Part shown: one piece after another, positions 16,340-24,349 of the stretch
Layout of the letters: each line of letters begins with the position of its first letter
Numbering within the stretch: position 1 is the stretch's first letter
DNA from: an uncultured bacterium
Lineage (GTDB): Bacteria; Bacillota; Negativicutes; Acidaminococcales; Acidaminococcaceae
DNA length: 64,000 nucleotides
Reading direction: 5' to 3'
Assembly: GCA_905215645.1 (NCBI GenBank)
Contig: CAJMQS010000008.1
Span: 10,888-74,887, forward strand
Program-made: the position numbers and the translations under genes
Notes under the pieces: model-generated
The model's database searches: none
Told to the model about the DNA's origin: nothing
The model's input: only the letters and a program-made list of their open reading frames with translations

Positions 16340-17752
16340 TCATTTCCAGTAATCCAGGTCTTTAGCGTCCAGCCCGATATCGGCGGCTTTGAACACAGGG
16401 TTCTCGACTCCTGCCTCCAGCTGCCGGCCATAGTCATCCATCACGGCAATGGCAGTCCCATTCAAGGCCAGGATGGAAGGGATGTTGATCAAGCACATGA
16501 AGGCCATGCAGATATCTGCCACAGCCCAGGCGTTATCCATGGACATCCCGGCACCTACGAAGATCACCAGCACGGCCAGGAGCCGGAAGCCCTTCATGAA
16601 GCCCTTGCTGGGAGTCTTCTTCCCGTTCAGGTAAGCCAGGCAGTTGTCCACATAGAACAGGTTCCCGATCAGAGTGGTGAAGGCGAACAGCACCATGGCC
16701 ACCGTGATCATGATGGGTCCAAAAGCGCCGAAGTCCGTCTGGGTAGCCGCCTGCACATAGGGAGCCCCAGCCATGGCTTTGGTGGGAGTCACTCCGGAGA
16801 ACATACACATCAGGGCCGTTGCCGTACAGAGCACAGTATCGATGAACACGGACAGCATCTGCACCAAGCCCTGCTGAGCAGGATGGGACACATCCGCTGC
16901 TGCCGCAGCATTGGGGGCGGAACCTACGCCGGCTTCATTGGAATACAGACCCCGTTTGATGCCGTACATCATGCAGGACCCGCTGATGCCCCCCAGGATC
17001 TTCTGGAAGTCGAAGGCATCGGCCAATACGGCGGACAGCACAGACGGAATCATCCCGATGTGCATGACGATGATCACCAGAGCCAGGATCACATACAGGA
17101 CCCCCATGAAAGGCACCAGTACTTCCGTCACCCGCATGATCCGTTTGCCCCCGCCCATAAGGCAGTAGCCTACCAGCACAGCCAGGATGCCTCCGATGAC
17201 CCAAGAGGTGACACCTTTCTCATAGAAACCATACACGCTGAAGGTGGACTGGAGGTTGTAGGAAGCCAGTGCATTGAAGCCGCCCGCATAAGTAATGATC
17301 AGGAAGAAAGCAAAGGCCCCTGCCAGGAGTTTATTATGGAGAGCAATCTCGATGTAATAAGCCGGGCCGCCGTAGCTGTCCCCGTTGGCATCCCGCCGTT
17401 TGTACACTTGGGCCAGGGTACTTTCGATGAAAGCCGTGGCTCCTCCGATGATGGCGATGGCCCACATCCAGAACACGGAACCGAAACCGCCCAGGCACAG
17501 TGCCGTGGAAATCCCGATGATGTTGCCGGTCCCCACACGGGATGCCGTAGAAACCATCAAGGCCTGGAACGAAGATACGGACCCCTCCTTGCTGGGTTTT
17601 TGCATGACCACACGGATGCACTCCCTGAACCAGCGGAACTGGATCAGGCGAGTCCTGACAGTAAAGAAGAGCCCTGCTGCCAGTAAGACAATGATCAAGA
17701 TGGGATAATACAGGACGTCGTCCATGGTGGTGAGTATTTGTGACATTGACAT
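16340..17752 (-). CDS. Alanine/glycine:cation symporter (AGCS family)
   Basis: AGCS proteins import alanine or glycine with sodium or protons across the inner membrane. The 470-residue protein has about 11 membrane segments and the family hallmarks near the N-terminus: RWFRECIRVV, SSFQALMVSTASRVGTGNIIG, then GAVFWMW-like GSVFWMWAIAIIGGATAF and ESTLAQVYK. Two in-frame ATGs lie near GGAGG (17752 and 17746); the first has 4-base spacing. It has its own promoter and terminator, so it is monocistronic. Exact substrate cannot be told from sequence alone. Confidence 0.94.
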   Translation of the reverse strand: MSMSQILTTMDDVLYYPILIIVLLAAGLFFTVRTRLIQFRWFRECIRVVMQKPSKEGSVSSFQALMVSTASRVGTGNIIGISTALCLGGFGSVFWMWAIAIIGGATAFIESTLAQVYKRRDANGDSYGGPAYYIEIALHNKLLAGAFAFFLIITYAGGFNALASYNLQSTFSVYGFYEKGVTSWVIGGILAVLVGYCLMGGGKRIMRVTEVLVPFMGVLYVILALVIIVMHIGMIPSVLSAVLADAFDFQKILGGISGSCMMYGIKRGLYSNEAGVGSAPNAAAAADVSHPAQQGLVQMLSVFIDTVLCTATALMCMFSGVTPTKAMAGAPYVQAATQTDFGAFGPIMITVAMVLFAFTTLIGNLFYVDNCLAYLNGKKTPSKGFMKGFRLLAVLVIFVGAGMSMDNAWAVADICMAFMCLINIPSILALNGTAIAVMDDYGRQLEAGVENPVFKAADIGLDAKDLDYWK

Positions 17753-17817
17753 TTGTCCTCCCTTTCGTGTATCTTTCTCCTATCCTCGTCAGAGAAAAAT
17801 ACAAAGTAATTATATAC

Positions 17818-17846
17818 ATTATACACGATAAAGCAGAAATTGACAC
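17818..17846 (-). promoter_or_regulatory. Promoter of the AGCS symporter gene
   Basis: On the minus strand GTGTCA (-35) and a perfect TATAAT (-10) are 17 bases apart, about 65 bases before the start codon. Confidence 0.6.
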
Positions 17847-17878
17847 GAAATCAGAAAAATAAATCACAGTGTGCATAC

Positions 17879-17916
17879 AAAAAACGGGTTCCTGCAGGTG
17901 CAGCAGCCCGTTTTTT
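17879..17916. terminator. Terminator after the nitrilase-family gene
   Basis: AAAAACGGG and CCCGTTTTTT close a hairpin whose loop holds a second small stem CTGCAGGTGCAG. It is A/T-symmetrical and could act in both directions, but the gene ending here is on the minus strand. Confidence 0.8.
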
Positions 17917-17945
17917 GTCAACTTCCCTCAGCCCCATGGCAATTT

Positions 17946-18773
17946 TTACCGTTTTTCCAGCCGATACACATCTGGACGGCGGTTGTCCAGGGTAAAGGTG
18001 CTCTGCCGGACTTTGGTCACATACTCCAAGTCGATTTCAGCGGTGATCACACCTGGTTTTTCCGAGGCCCTGGCTATCACCGTCCCCCAAGGATCCACGA
18101 TCATGGAATTTCCATAGGCCGTGAACCGGGGTTTCTTCCCCATCTGGTTGGGAGCGATCACATAACATTCGTTTTCGATGGCTCGGGCCCGGACCAGTGT
18201 CTCCCAATGATCTTTTCCGGTATTGACGGTGAAGTTGGCGGGCACAGCAAAGATCCTCGCCCCATCCAGTGCCATCAGTCGGAAGATTTCTCCGAAGCGG
18301 ACATCATAGCAGATAGCAAGGCCCAGTTTCCCTAGTTCCGTATCCGCAGCCGCCAGAACCTTTCCCGGGCACACCCGGTCGCTTTCCCGGCTGGTGACTC
18401 CGTTGGGCAGCACCACATCAAAGGGATGGAGCTTGGCATATTTGGCGGCCAGGGTGCCGTCCGGCCGGATCAGGAACGTAGTGTTGAAGGGACGGGACGG
18501 ATCTTCCGGATTGCTTTCGTAGATGCTGCCGGCTTCCAGCCAGATGCCCAGTTCCCGGGCCAGTCCCGCCATTTTCCGGAAGGTGAGGCCATGGGGGATG
18601 GATTCCGCTTCTCCGGCAATGTCCCTTCCGATATAATTCATGGTCTCCGGCAGCACCACCAGGCGAGCTCCCTGGGCAGCCGCTTCCCGGATATAGCCTT
18701 CGGCCGCAGCCAGGTTGGCATTTTTGTCGTCTTGGGAATCCATCTGGATGGCAGCAGCAATGAATTTGGTCAT
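17946..18773 (-). CDS. Carbon-nitrogen hydrolase (Nit2/omega-amidase-like)
   Basis: Nitrilase-superfamily amidases hydrolyse small carboxamides with a Glu-Lys-Cys triad. In this 275-residue protein the Glu is in VVLPETMNYIG (residue 43), the Lys in KYAKLHPFDV, and the Cys in GLAICYDVRFGE. The AICYDVRFxE context is typical of the Nit1/Nit2 branch that hydrolyses deaminated glutathione, alpha-ketoglutaramate or similar alpha-keto amides. ATG at 18773 is chosen because AAGGAG stands 6 bases upstream. It stands alone; the neighbouring amino-acid symporter suggests but does not prove a role in amino-acid metabolism. Confidence 0.9.
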   Translation of the reverse strand: MTKFIAAAIQMDSQDDKNANLAAAEGYIREAAAQGARLVVLPETMNYIGRDIAGEAESIPHGLTFRKMAGLARELGIWLEAGSIYESNPEDPSRPFNTTFLIRPDGTLAAKYAKLHPFDVVLPNGVTSRESDRVCPGKVLAAADTELGKLGLAICYDVRFGEIFRLMALDGARIFAVPANFTVNTGKDHWETLVRARAIENECYVIAPNQMGKKPRFTAYGNSMIVDPWGTVIARASEKPGVITAEIDLEYVTKVRQSTFTLDNRRPDVYRLEKR

Positions 18774-18795
18774 GTGGTTCTCCTTTCGGCGTGGC

Positions 18796-18925
18796 AATCG
18801 GCCTGCCCCTCCTATGACATCGTTGTGAGTTGGCGAGGAATCTGGCCTGCGCCTCCTGTATATCCGCCCTTTTCAAGGGCGGGGGACCAGCCCCGAGGCT
18901 GGTGGTGGGTTCTTCACTCTTCACT
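18796..18925. repeat. Intergenic repeat with two hairpins and CTTCACT words
   Basis: ATCGGCCTGCCCCTCCTATGA (18798 on) is repeated imperfectly 42 bases later (ATCTGGCCTGCGCCTCCTG). Hairpins CCGCCCTTTTCAAGGGCGG and ACCAGCCCCGAGGCTGGT follow, then the word CTTCACT twice. The second word block supplies the stop codon of the epimerase gene. No coding potential is evident. Confidence 0.55.
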
Positions 18926-19919
18926 CAATATGATAATACTCCCGGTACCACCGGGCGAACTTCCCCAACCCTTCGGCAATGGGAGTGCTGGGCCGAAATC
19001 CGAAATCCCGTTCCAGTTCGCTGACATCCGCATAGGTCTGGTATACATCCCCTGGCTGCATGGGCAGATATTCCTTTTCCGCCGTCCTTCCCAGGGCCTT
19101 CTCCAACGTTTCGATAAAGGTCATAAGCTTTTCCGGATGGTTATTGCCGATGTTGTAGATCTTGTACCGGTCGCCACCCTCATTGGGTTTGGGCGGATTG
19201 CACAACATGTTCTGGATGCCGGTGACAATATCATCCACATAAGTGAAATCCCGGTACATATCCCCCTGGTTGAAGATGGTGATGGGTTCTCCCTGCATAA
19301 TCTTGTTGGTGAATTTGAAATAGGCCATGTCCGGCCGGCCGAAAGGTCCATACACCGTAAAGAACCGGAGGCCGGTGGAAGGGATCCCGTACAAGTGGCA
19401 ATAGGTATAGGCCATCAGTTCGTCGGATTTCTTGGTAGCTGCATACAGGCTGATGGGATGGTCCACATTGTCCGTAGTGGAAAAGGGTGTTTTCTTCTGG
19501 TTCCCGTACACGGAAGAGCTGGAAGCGAACAACAGATGTTCCGGCTGGAAATGCCGGCAGGCTTCCAGGATATTGAAGAACCCTACAATGTTGGAGTCGA
19601 TGTATTCCCGGGGATGGTCGATGCTGTAGCGGACCCCGGCTTGGGCAGCCAGGTTCACCACAATATCCGGCTGGAAATCCTTGAAGATCCGGTTCACCGT
19701 TTCTCCTTCTGCCAGATCTCCCTGGGTGAAGGAAAAAGCAGGGTACAGTTCCAGCTGGGCCAGCCGGTCCTTCTTCAGCTGCACGTCGTAGTAGGCGTTC
19801 ATGTTGTCCAGGCCTGCCACCTGGGCTCCCAGGGACAGCAGCCGCTTGGCCAGATGGTAGCCGATGAACCCAGCTGCTCCAGTGATCAGGATTTTTTTGT
19901 TGGCGTCAAAAGGTTCCAT
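18921..19919 (-). CDS. UDP-glucuronate 4-epimerase family protein
   Basis: Extended short-chain dehydrogenase/epimerase predicted to interconvert UDP-glucuronate and UDP-galacturonate. The 332-residue protein has the NAD motif GAAGFIGYH (residues 14-22), the catalytic Ser in LLFASSSSVYG and the YxxxK pair in SLYAATKKSDE. The segment GLRFFTVYGPFGRPDMAYFKF is characteristic of the CapI/GAE group rather than GalE. It is 9 bases downstream of UDP-glucose 6-dehydrogenase, so the pair would give UDP-Glc to UDP-GlcA to UDP-GalA for surface polysaccharide. The stop codon lies inside an iterated word repeat. Confidence 0.92.
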   Translation of the reverse strand: MEPFDANKKILITGAAGFIGYHLAKRLLSLGAQVAGLDNMNAYYDVQLKKDRLAQLELYPAFSFTQGDLAEGETVNRIFKDFQPDIVVNLAAQAGVRYSIDHPREYIDSNIVGFFNILEACRHFQPEHLLFASSSSVYGNQKKTPFSTTDNVDHPISLYAATKKSDELMAYTYCHLYGIPSTGLRFFTVYGPFGRPDMAYFKFTNKIMQGEPITIFNQGDMYRDFTYVDDIVTGIQNMLCNPPKPNEGGDRYKIYNIGNNHPEKLMTFIETLEKALGRTAEKEYLPMQPGDVYQTYADVSELERDFGFRPSTPIAEGLGKFARWYREYYHIE

Positions 19920-19928
19920 AACTGCTCC

Positions 19929-21095
19929 TTAGTCCCGGTCGAACAGATCCCGGGTATAGACTTTATCTTTCACATCCGCCAGGTCCTCTGACCAGCGGTT
20001 GGCCACGATCAGGTCACATTCCTTTTTGAACTGATCCAGATCCCGGCACACTGGGGACCGGAAGAATTCCTTGTCCTGCAGGGTGGGTTCGTAGACCACC
20101 ACTGGGATTCCTTTGGCCTTGATCCGCTTCATCACACCCTGGATGGCAGAAGACCGGAAATTGTCCGAGGCACTTTTCATCGTCAGCCGGTAGATCCCCA
20201 CGGTATGGGGATTCCGGGCCAGGATTTCATCGGCGATATGGTCCTTCCGGGTCCGGTTGGCCGCCACGATGGCAGAAATCAGGTTCTGGGGCACATCCTG
20301 GTAGTTGGCCAGCAATTGTTTGGTATCCTTGGGCAAGCAGTAGCCCCCATATCCAAAGGAGGGATTGTTGTAGAAATCCCCGATCCTGGGATCCAGGGAG
20401 ACCCCTTTGATGATCTGTGCTGTGGAAAGGCCCCGCATTTCTGCATAAGAATCCAGTTCATTGAAATAAGCCACCCGGAGAGCCAGGTAGGTATTGGCAA
20501 AGAGTTTGATGGCCTCAGCTTCCGTAGAGCCCGTGAACAGCATGGGGATCTCCTTTTTCTCCGCACCTGCTGCCAGGAGCGCCGCAAACTGCCGGGCCCG
20601 GGGAGAATCTTCCCCTACCACGATCCGGGAGGGATGGAGGTTATCGTACAGTGCCTTCCCTTCCCGCAGGAATTCCGGAGAAAAGATGATGTTTTCCGTA
20701 TGGTACCGTTTCCGGGTTTCCGCCGTATAGCCCACCGGGACTGTGGATTTGATGACCATCACAGCAGAGGGGTTGATTTCCAAGACTTCTTCGATGACAT
20801 TTTCCACCGAAGAAGTGTCAAAAAAAATTTTCTGGGGGTCATAGTTGGTGGGAGTGGAGATGATGATATAGGCCGCACCTTCGAAAGCATCCCGGGGATC
20901 CAGGGTAGCCCTGAACCGGATATCCTTCCGTTTCAGGAAACGAGAAATATCTTCATCCACCAGCGGAGATCGGCCTTCGTTGAGCATCCGTACTTTTTCC
21001 GGCACAATGTCCAGCGCCACCACTTCCTGGTGCTGGGCCAGCAAGAGCCCGTTGGAAAGGCCCACATAGCCGGTGCCTGCAATTGCGATTTTCAT
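19929..21095 (-). CDS. ugd: UDP-glucose 6-dehydrogenase
   Basis: Oxidises UDP-glucose to UDP-glucuronate with two NAD+. The 388-residue protein has the N-terminal NAD motif MKIAIAGTGYVGLSNG, STPTNYD, VIKSTVPVGYT, SPEFLREG, and the catalytic Cys in GGYCLPKDTKQL. Its length matches the short Ugd class found in Firmicutes and in some enterobacterial capsule clusters. It is transcribed ahead of the epimerase gene (9-base gap). The product probably feeds acidic sugars into the LPS or exopolysaccharide made by enzymes encoded at 24350-29328. Confidence 0.96.
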   Translation of the reverse strand: MKIAIAGTGYVGLSNGLLLAQHQEVVALDIVPEKVRMLNEGRSPLVDEDISRFLKRKDIRFRATLDPRDAFEGAAYIIISTPTNYDPQKIFFDTSSVENVIEEVLEINPSAVMVIKSTVPVGYTAETRKRYHTENIIFSPEFLREGKALYDNLHPSRIVVGEDSPRARQFAALLAAGAEKKEIPMLFTGSTEAEAIKLFANTYLALRVAYFNELDSYAEMRGLSTAQIIKGVSLDPRIGDFYNNPSFGYGGYCLPKDTKQLLANYQDVPQNLISAIVAANRTRKDHIADEILARNPHTVGIYRLTMKSASDNFRSSAIQGVMKRIKAKGIPVVVYEPTLQDKEFFRSPVCRDLDQFKKECDLIVANRWSEDLADVKDKVYTRDLFDRD

Positions 21096-21136
21096 GAGAA
21101 CGGCTCCTTTCCTGCAATAGGAATATTATACCATAA

Positions 21137-21167
21137 AAAAAGGGGCTGCTGCATGTGCAGCAACCCC
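21137..21167 (-). terminator. Terminator after the LtaS-like sulfatase gene
   Basis: GGGGCTGCTGCATGTGCAGCAACCCC hairpin; on the minus strand it is followed by TTTTTTTATGG. It is separated from the sulfatase stop by the word element at 21168-21271. Confidence 0.85.
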
Positions 21168-21271
21168 GTCATACGTCAGTCGTCATACGTCATACGATTT
21201 TGGAAATCAATTTTTTCAAATTGATTTTGAAGGGAAACGCTGATGCAGGTTCCTTCCACCGGCGTATGACG
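21168..21271. repeat. Iterated-word element (GTCATAC type)
   Basis: GTCATACGTCAGTCGTCATA and CATACG words at 21168-21195 face CGTATGACGTATGAC at 21262-21276, making a large inverted repeat. Between them is the core GATTTTGGAAATCAATTTTT with TCAAATTGATTTTGAA (21196-21231). That core recurs at 60954-60989. The element sits between a stop codon and its terminator. Confidence 0.8.
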
Positions 21272-21282
21272 TATGACCGGTT

Positions 21283-23310
21283 CTATTTCCCCAGCACCTC
21301 CGGATGCCGGACCAAATAACCGGTCAGGTCCAGCCAGGCTTCCCGTTCTTCTAGGTAGGGCTTGGGACCTTCTTTCAGATCTTCAGGTCCGTACTGCCGT
21401 CCCAGGGGCTGGTAGAAGTCCTGGCTGTAGCTGCCATAGGCATCCTTCCGCAGCCAGTGGTAAGGCGAAACCACATGGTCGATGGGTTCCAACAGGGACG
21501 GGTACAGGGAATAATAGGTGAACCCAGCTGGGGCGATCAACTCGAAGAGGGTGGGCGCAATGTTCATATGGCTCCCGATGGTATTGCCGGCCAGGCTGTG
21601 GGAATCCAGCTCCCGATGGTTCATCAAAAGTACCGGGCTGTGCCGTTCCCGGAGATTGCAGTCCCGCCCCATCAAAGAAGTCTTGCTGAGCACCGGACTC
21701 ATATCGATGGAATGGTCCCCGGTCAAGATGAACAGGCAGTCCGGATAGGCCTCCCGCATGGTCCGGATGAATTTTCCCAGGGCCTGGTCCGAGAACCAGA
21801 AGGTCCCCAGGTTTTTCTGGATTTCTTTGTTCCGTCGGATGTCCCGGGGCGCTTCCGGCATCACCTTCTCCGGATCATACCCGTAGTCTTTCAGGGGGAT
21901 CTTGAAGGGGCCGTGGTAACTGGTAGTATACAGGAAGTGGAACTGATAAGGCCCATTGGCTTCCTCCTGCTGCTGGATCAATTCTGCCGCTTTTTCCAGG
22001 AACACATTGTCATAGACCCCCACCCAAGTCTTGGGTGCATCGGGGCCGCAGAAATCCGTAGCCGTCATCACCTGGTCGAAGCCGCAGGCCGGAGCAAACT
22101 GGTTGAAGTTCCCGTAGGTCACATTTCCCCCGTACCAATAGGTGGAATGGTAGCCCAGCTTTTTCAGCTGCCGAGGCAGAGCCGTAGGCAAATCGTTCTT
22201 CCAAAAGCTTTCCTTTTCATTCAGTTCCAGCCCCGCATCGAAGATCCCGCTCATCAGGCTCACAATGGAAGGCCGGGAGATGATACCGGCAGAAAGGGCG
22301 CTGGTCAGGGATGCCGTATGGGGATCCTCCATCAGCTGTTTTCCCCCCTCCACCAGGTTCAGGCAGGCAAATTGGGGATCGAAGAACTGCTGGAGATAGG
22401 TTTCCCCTACAAACAGGAAAATGTGGGTGGGCTTGGTGATCCGGGCCCCTTTGGCCGTCCGCTTGAATCCATAGGCCGGGTTGGGCAGTTGGCCTGCGGG
22501 GACTTTTTCCGTGAAGAAAGGCTGGACAGCTGCCAAATCTTGGGCATCGGTATGCTCGTAGGCAGGATTCAGCTTGTGCTTCATCACCTGTTCCAGGGCC
22601 ACCAGATCGTCCACTGTAGCCTTGGCAAAGAAAATGTCCTTCTTCACCACACTGGGGATGGTATCCCATTCCGGCTTGTCGTCATGCCAAAAGGTCCCTC
22701 CGTAGCGGAACCAGTAAAAAGCGGCAATGGCCCCCAGGAAGATCACCGTGTTGTATCCATAATGGAGGATGGGATTGAAAAAGTCCAAGTACTGGAAACT
22801 GGGCAGCTGGAGCAGACCCTGGATACAGACTCCGCACAAAACCAGGTAGGGCAGGATGCCCAAAAGGATCCAGGCTCCGTGGTCCTGATGGAAGAAAATA
22901 TCCACCAGGTTGTGCTTTTCCGCTTTGGCCCCCAGCTTCAAGGTCTGGTTGAAGATATCATGGAAATGCTTGTAGAACAGCATCTTTCCTGCAAAGGCCA
23001 GGTAAAGCACCAGGCTGTAGACCAGCCCTCCTGCCAGCCGCAGAGTATCCCCCCAATGGTGCCACACCGGAAAAAAAGCCCCGGGCAGGCTCAGGAGGAC
23101 CATTGGGATCAAAAAGACATAGGCGTTGAAATCCATCCCCCACCAGAACCCGTACCGGAAACAGTGCCAGATCACCGGTCCCTTTCCCTTCAAGCTCCGA
23201 TAGGGATTGTAGACATGGATGAAAATCAGACGAAAGACCGCGCACAGGATAGGGAAAAACAAAAACAGCTTCCCATCCTGCTGCAGTGATGCGTAGAATA
23301 GACTGAACAA
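21283..23310 (-). CDS. LtaS-like sulfatase-family membrane enzyme
   Basis: Membrane-anchored alkaline-phosphatase-superfamily enzymes of this type transfer phosphoglycerol or phosphoethanolamine to surface glycans. The protein has about five N-terminal membrane helices (first ~200 residues), then a periplasmic catalytic domain with HIFLFVGETYL (metal-binding Glu), a later TGDHSIDM and RERHSPVLLMNH (metal ligands). I place the start at TTG 23310 because AAAGGAGG lies 7 bases upstream; the in-frame ATG at 23334 lies before this ribosome site and has none of its own. In a cell without teichoic acid genes in view, modification of LPS or membrane glycans is the likelier role. Confidence 0.85.
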   Translation of the reverse strand: MFSLFYASLQQDGKLFLFFPILCAVFRLIFIHVYNPYRSLKGKGPVIWHCFRYGFWWGMDFNAYVFLIPMVLLSLPGAFFPVWHHWGDTLRLAGGLVYSLVLYLAFAGKMLFYKHFHDIFNQTLKLGAKAEKHNLVDIFFHQDHGAWILLGILPYLVLCGVCIQGLLQLPSFQYLDFFNPILHYGYNTVIFLGAIAAFYWFRYGGTFWHDDKPEWDTIPSVVKKDIFFAKATVDDLVALEQVMKHKLNPAYEHTDAQDLAAVQPFFTEKVPAGQLPNPAYGFKRTAKGARITKPTHIFLFVGETYLQQFFDPQFACLNLVEGGKQLMEDPHTASLTSALSAGIISRPSIVSLMSGIFDAGLELNEKESFWKNDLPTALPRQLKKLGYHSTYWYGGNVTYGNFNQFAPACGFDQVMTATDFCGPDAPKTWVGVYDNVFLEKAAELIQQQEEANGPYQFHFLYTTSYHGPFKIPLKDYGYDPEKVMPEAPRDIRRNKEIQKNLGTFWFSDQALGKFIRTMREAYPDCLFILTGDHSIDMSPVLSKTSLMGRDCNLRERHSPVLLMNHRELDSHSLAGNTIGSHMNIAPTLFELIAPAGFTYYSLYPSLLEPIDHVVSPYHWLRKDAYGSYSQDFYQPLGRQYGPEDLKEGPKPYLEEREAWLDLTGYLVRHPEVLGK

Positions 23311-23350
23311 GGCATTACCTCCTTTTCGTTTCATTTTATTTTATTTCATA

Positions 23351-23401
23351 ATGCAACGCAAATGCAACGTAAATTTTGCGTTGCATTTGCGTTTGCTACG
23401 A
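23351..23401. repeat. Word palindrome and left direct repeat of the MNT/HEPN module
   Basis: GCAACGCAAATGCAACG (23353-23369) faces GCGTTGCATTTGCGTTTGC (23378-23396), a long hairpin. The block CGTTGCATTTGCGTTTGC plus NACGAAAAA (23379-23406) is repeated in the same orientation at 24271-24297, on the other side of the two-gene module. The rest of the gap to 23514 holds GCCGTCCCTACGG and no gene. Confidence 0.75.
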
Positions 23402-23514
23402 AAAAAAACGCAGGAGCTGCACAACTGGCGGCCCGCAGAATACATAAACAAACGATGTATCTGCGGGCGGCCGGACCTGCCGTCCCTACGGTTCCGATTT
23501 ATACGCTTCTTTTT

Positions 23515-23907
23515 CTACCTGGCACCGCCTATTTTATCCAGCCAGAATTGCAGCAGCGGATCATAGTGGCGGATCCGTTCCACCACCGCTTGGGCAAAAG
23601 TTTCATCATAGGTATGAGAGGTCAGATTCCGGTCATCTGCCATCTGCAGGGCCTCCTGGGTCTGCCCCTCATCCAGCAACCCCAGTTCCCGGCAACACCG
23701 GATTACTTTTTTGGGTGAAGCCGCATCAATGCCTTCTTCCACATAAAGGTATTCCTTGGCACATTTCCACAGCAGTTCAAAAGAAAATCCGAACCGCTGG
23801 ATCAGAGCATCCCGTTCCACCTCGGATAGGTCCGGTTTGACTGCCAGTTCGTGGAGTTTGACTAGTGCTCTTTGTGCTGTTTTTATGCGTTCTTGTACTT
23901 TTTCCAT
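23515..23907 (-). CDS. HEPN-domain protein (HI0074 family), partner of nucleotidyltransferase
   Basis: A 130-residue helical protein of the HEPN fold. The segment RFGFSFELLWKCAKEYL and the RNxxxH motif in DDRNLTSHTYDE match the HI0074-type substrate-binding partner of minimal nucleotidyltransferases. In MNT-HEPN toxin-antitoxin modules the HEPN protein is a ribonuclease toxin that uses the R-x4-H motif, and the MNT partner neutralises it. ATG at 23907 has AGGAGG upstream. Its start overlaps the end of the MNT gene by 25 bases, so translation is coupled with MNT first. The role as toxin is inferred from the family. Confidence 0.85.
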   Translation of the reverse strand: MEKVQERIKTAQRALVKLHELAVKPDLSEVERDALIQRFGFSFELLWKCAKEYLYVEEGIDAASPKKVIRCCRELGLLDEGQTQEALQMADDRNLTSHTYDETFAQAVVERIRHYDPLLQFWLDKIGGAR

Positions 23908-24188
23908 AAAATACCCTCCTGATGAATTTTTTGCAACAGGACTTTGCCGGCAAATTGCATATCCACCAAATCTATCCGATACGGAATACTGGACTCTTCT
24001 AGTTTTTCCCGCAATGAACAAATACTGGAGGCTATATTCTCTTTGCTTTCTATGGCTATATCTACATCTGAGCTTTGTTTCTGTTCACCCCGTGCCCAGG
24101 AACCAAACAGATAAATCTGGACATCCTGCGATGCCATTGAAGACAAAACAAGGTCTTTAATTTGTTCCAAAGCCTTCTGGGATTTCAT
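23883..24188 (-). CDS. MNT-type minimal nucleotidyltransferase (putative antitoxin)
   Basis: A 101-residue protein of the DNA polymerase beta fold. The signature GSWARGEQKQSSDVDIAIE has the GSxxxG and DxD metal-binding residues. In characterised MNT-HEPN pairs this protein adds AMP groups to the HEPN toxin. ATG at 24188 has AAGGAG at 7 bases. Base composition is clearly more A/T-rich than the surrounding genes, a hint of acquisition. The pair lies between direct repeats at 23379 and 24271, and between polysaccharide genes with which it shares no obvious function. Confidence 0.88.
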   Translation of the reverse strand: MKSQKALEQIKDLVLSSMASQDVQIYLFGSWARGEQKQSSDVDIAIESKENIASSICSLREKLEESSIPYRIDLVDMQFAGKVLLQKIHQEGILWKKYKNA

Positions 24189-24270
24189 TTTTCGCTCCTT
24201 TTTGTATCTTCTGAATAGCTTTTCTTTTATTATAGCATGGAATAGCAGGACCTTTCGAGTTTCTGTTACA

Positions 24271-24297
24271 CGTTGCATTTGCGTTTGCAACGAAAAA
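24271..24297. repeat. Right direct repeat of the MNT/HEPN module
   Basis: CGTTGCATTTGCGTTTGC followed by AACGAAAAA; 26 of 27 positions agree with the copy beginning at 23379 in the same orientation. Confidence 0.75.
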
Positions 24298-24322
24298 GAG
24301 ACTGCCTATAGACAGCCCCTCA
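24297..24322 (-). terminator. Terminator after the distal GT8 gene
   Basis: GGGGCTGTC-TATA-GGCAGTCTC on the minus strand, with G-U pairs, followed by TTTTT. It closes the LPS glycosyltransferase operon. Confidence 0.6.
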
Positions 24323-24349
24323 TGATATCAATATATTCTATTGTAACTC

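Noticed and set aside
21457..23289. A 610-codon plus-strand frame opposite the LtaS-like gene
   Set aside because: Antisense shadow; no ribosome site, no recognisable domain, and the minus-strand gene has clear motifs.
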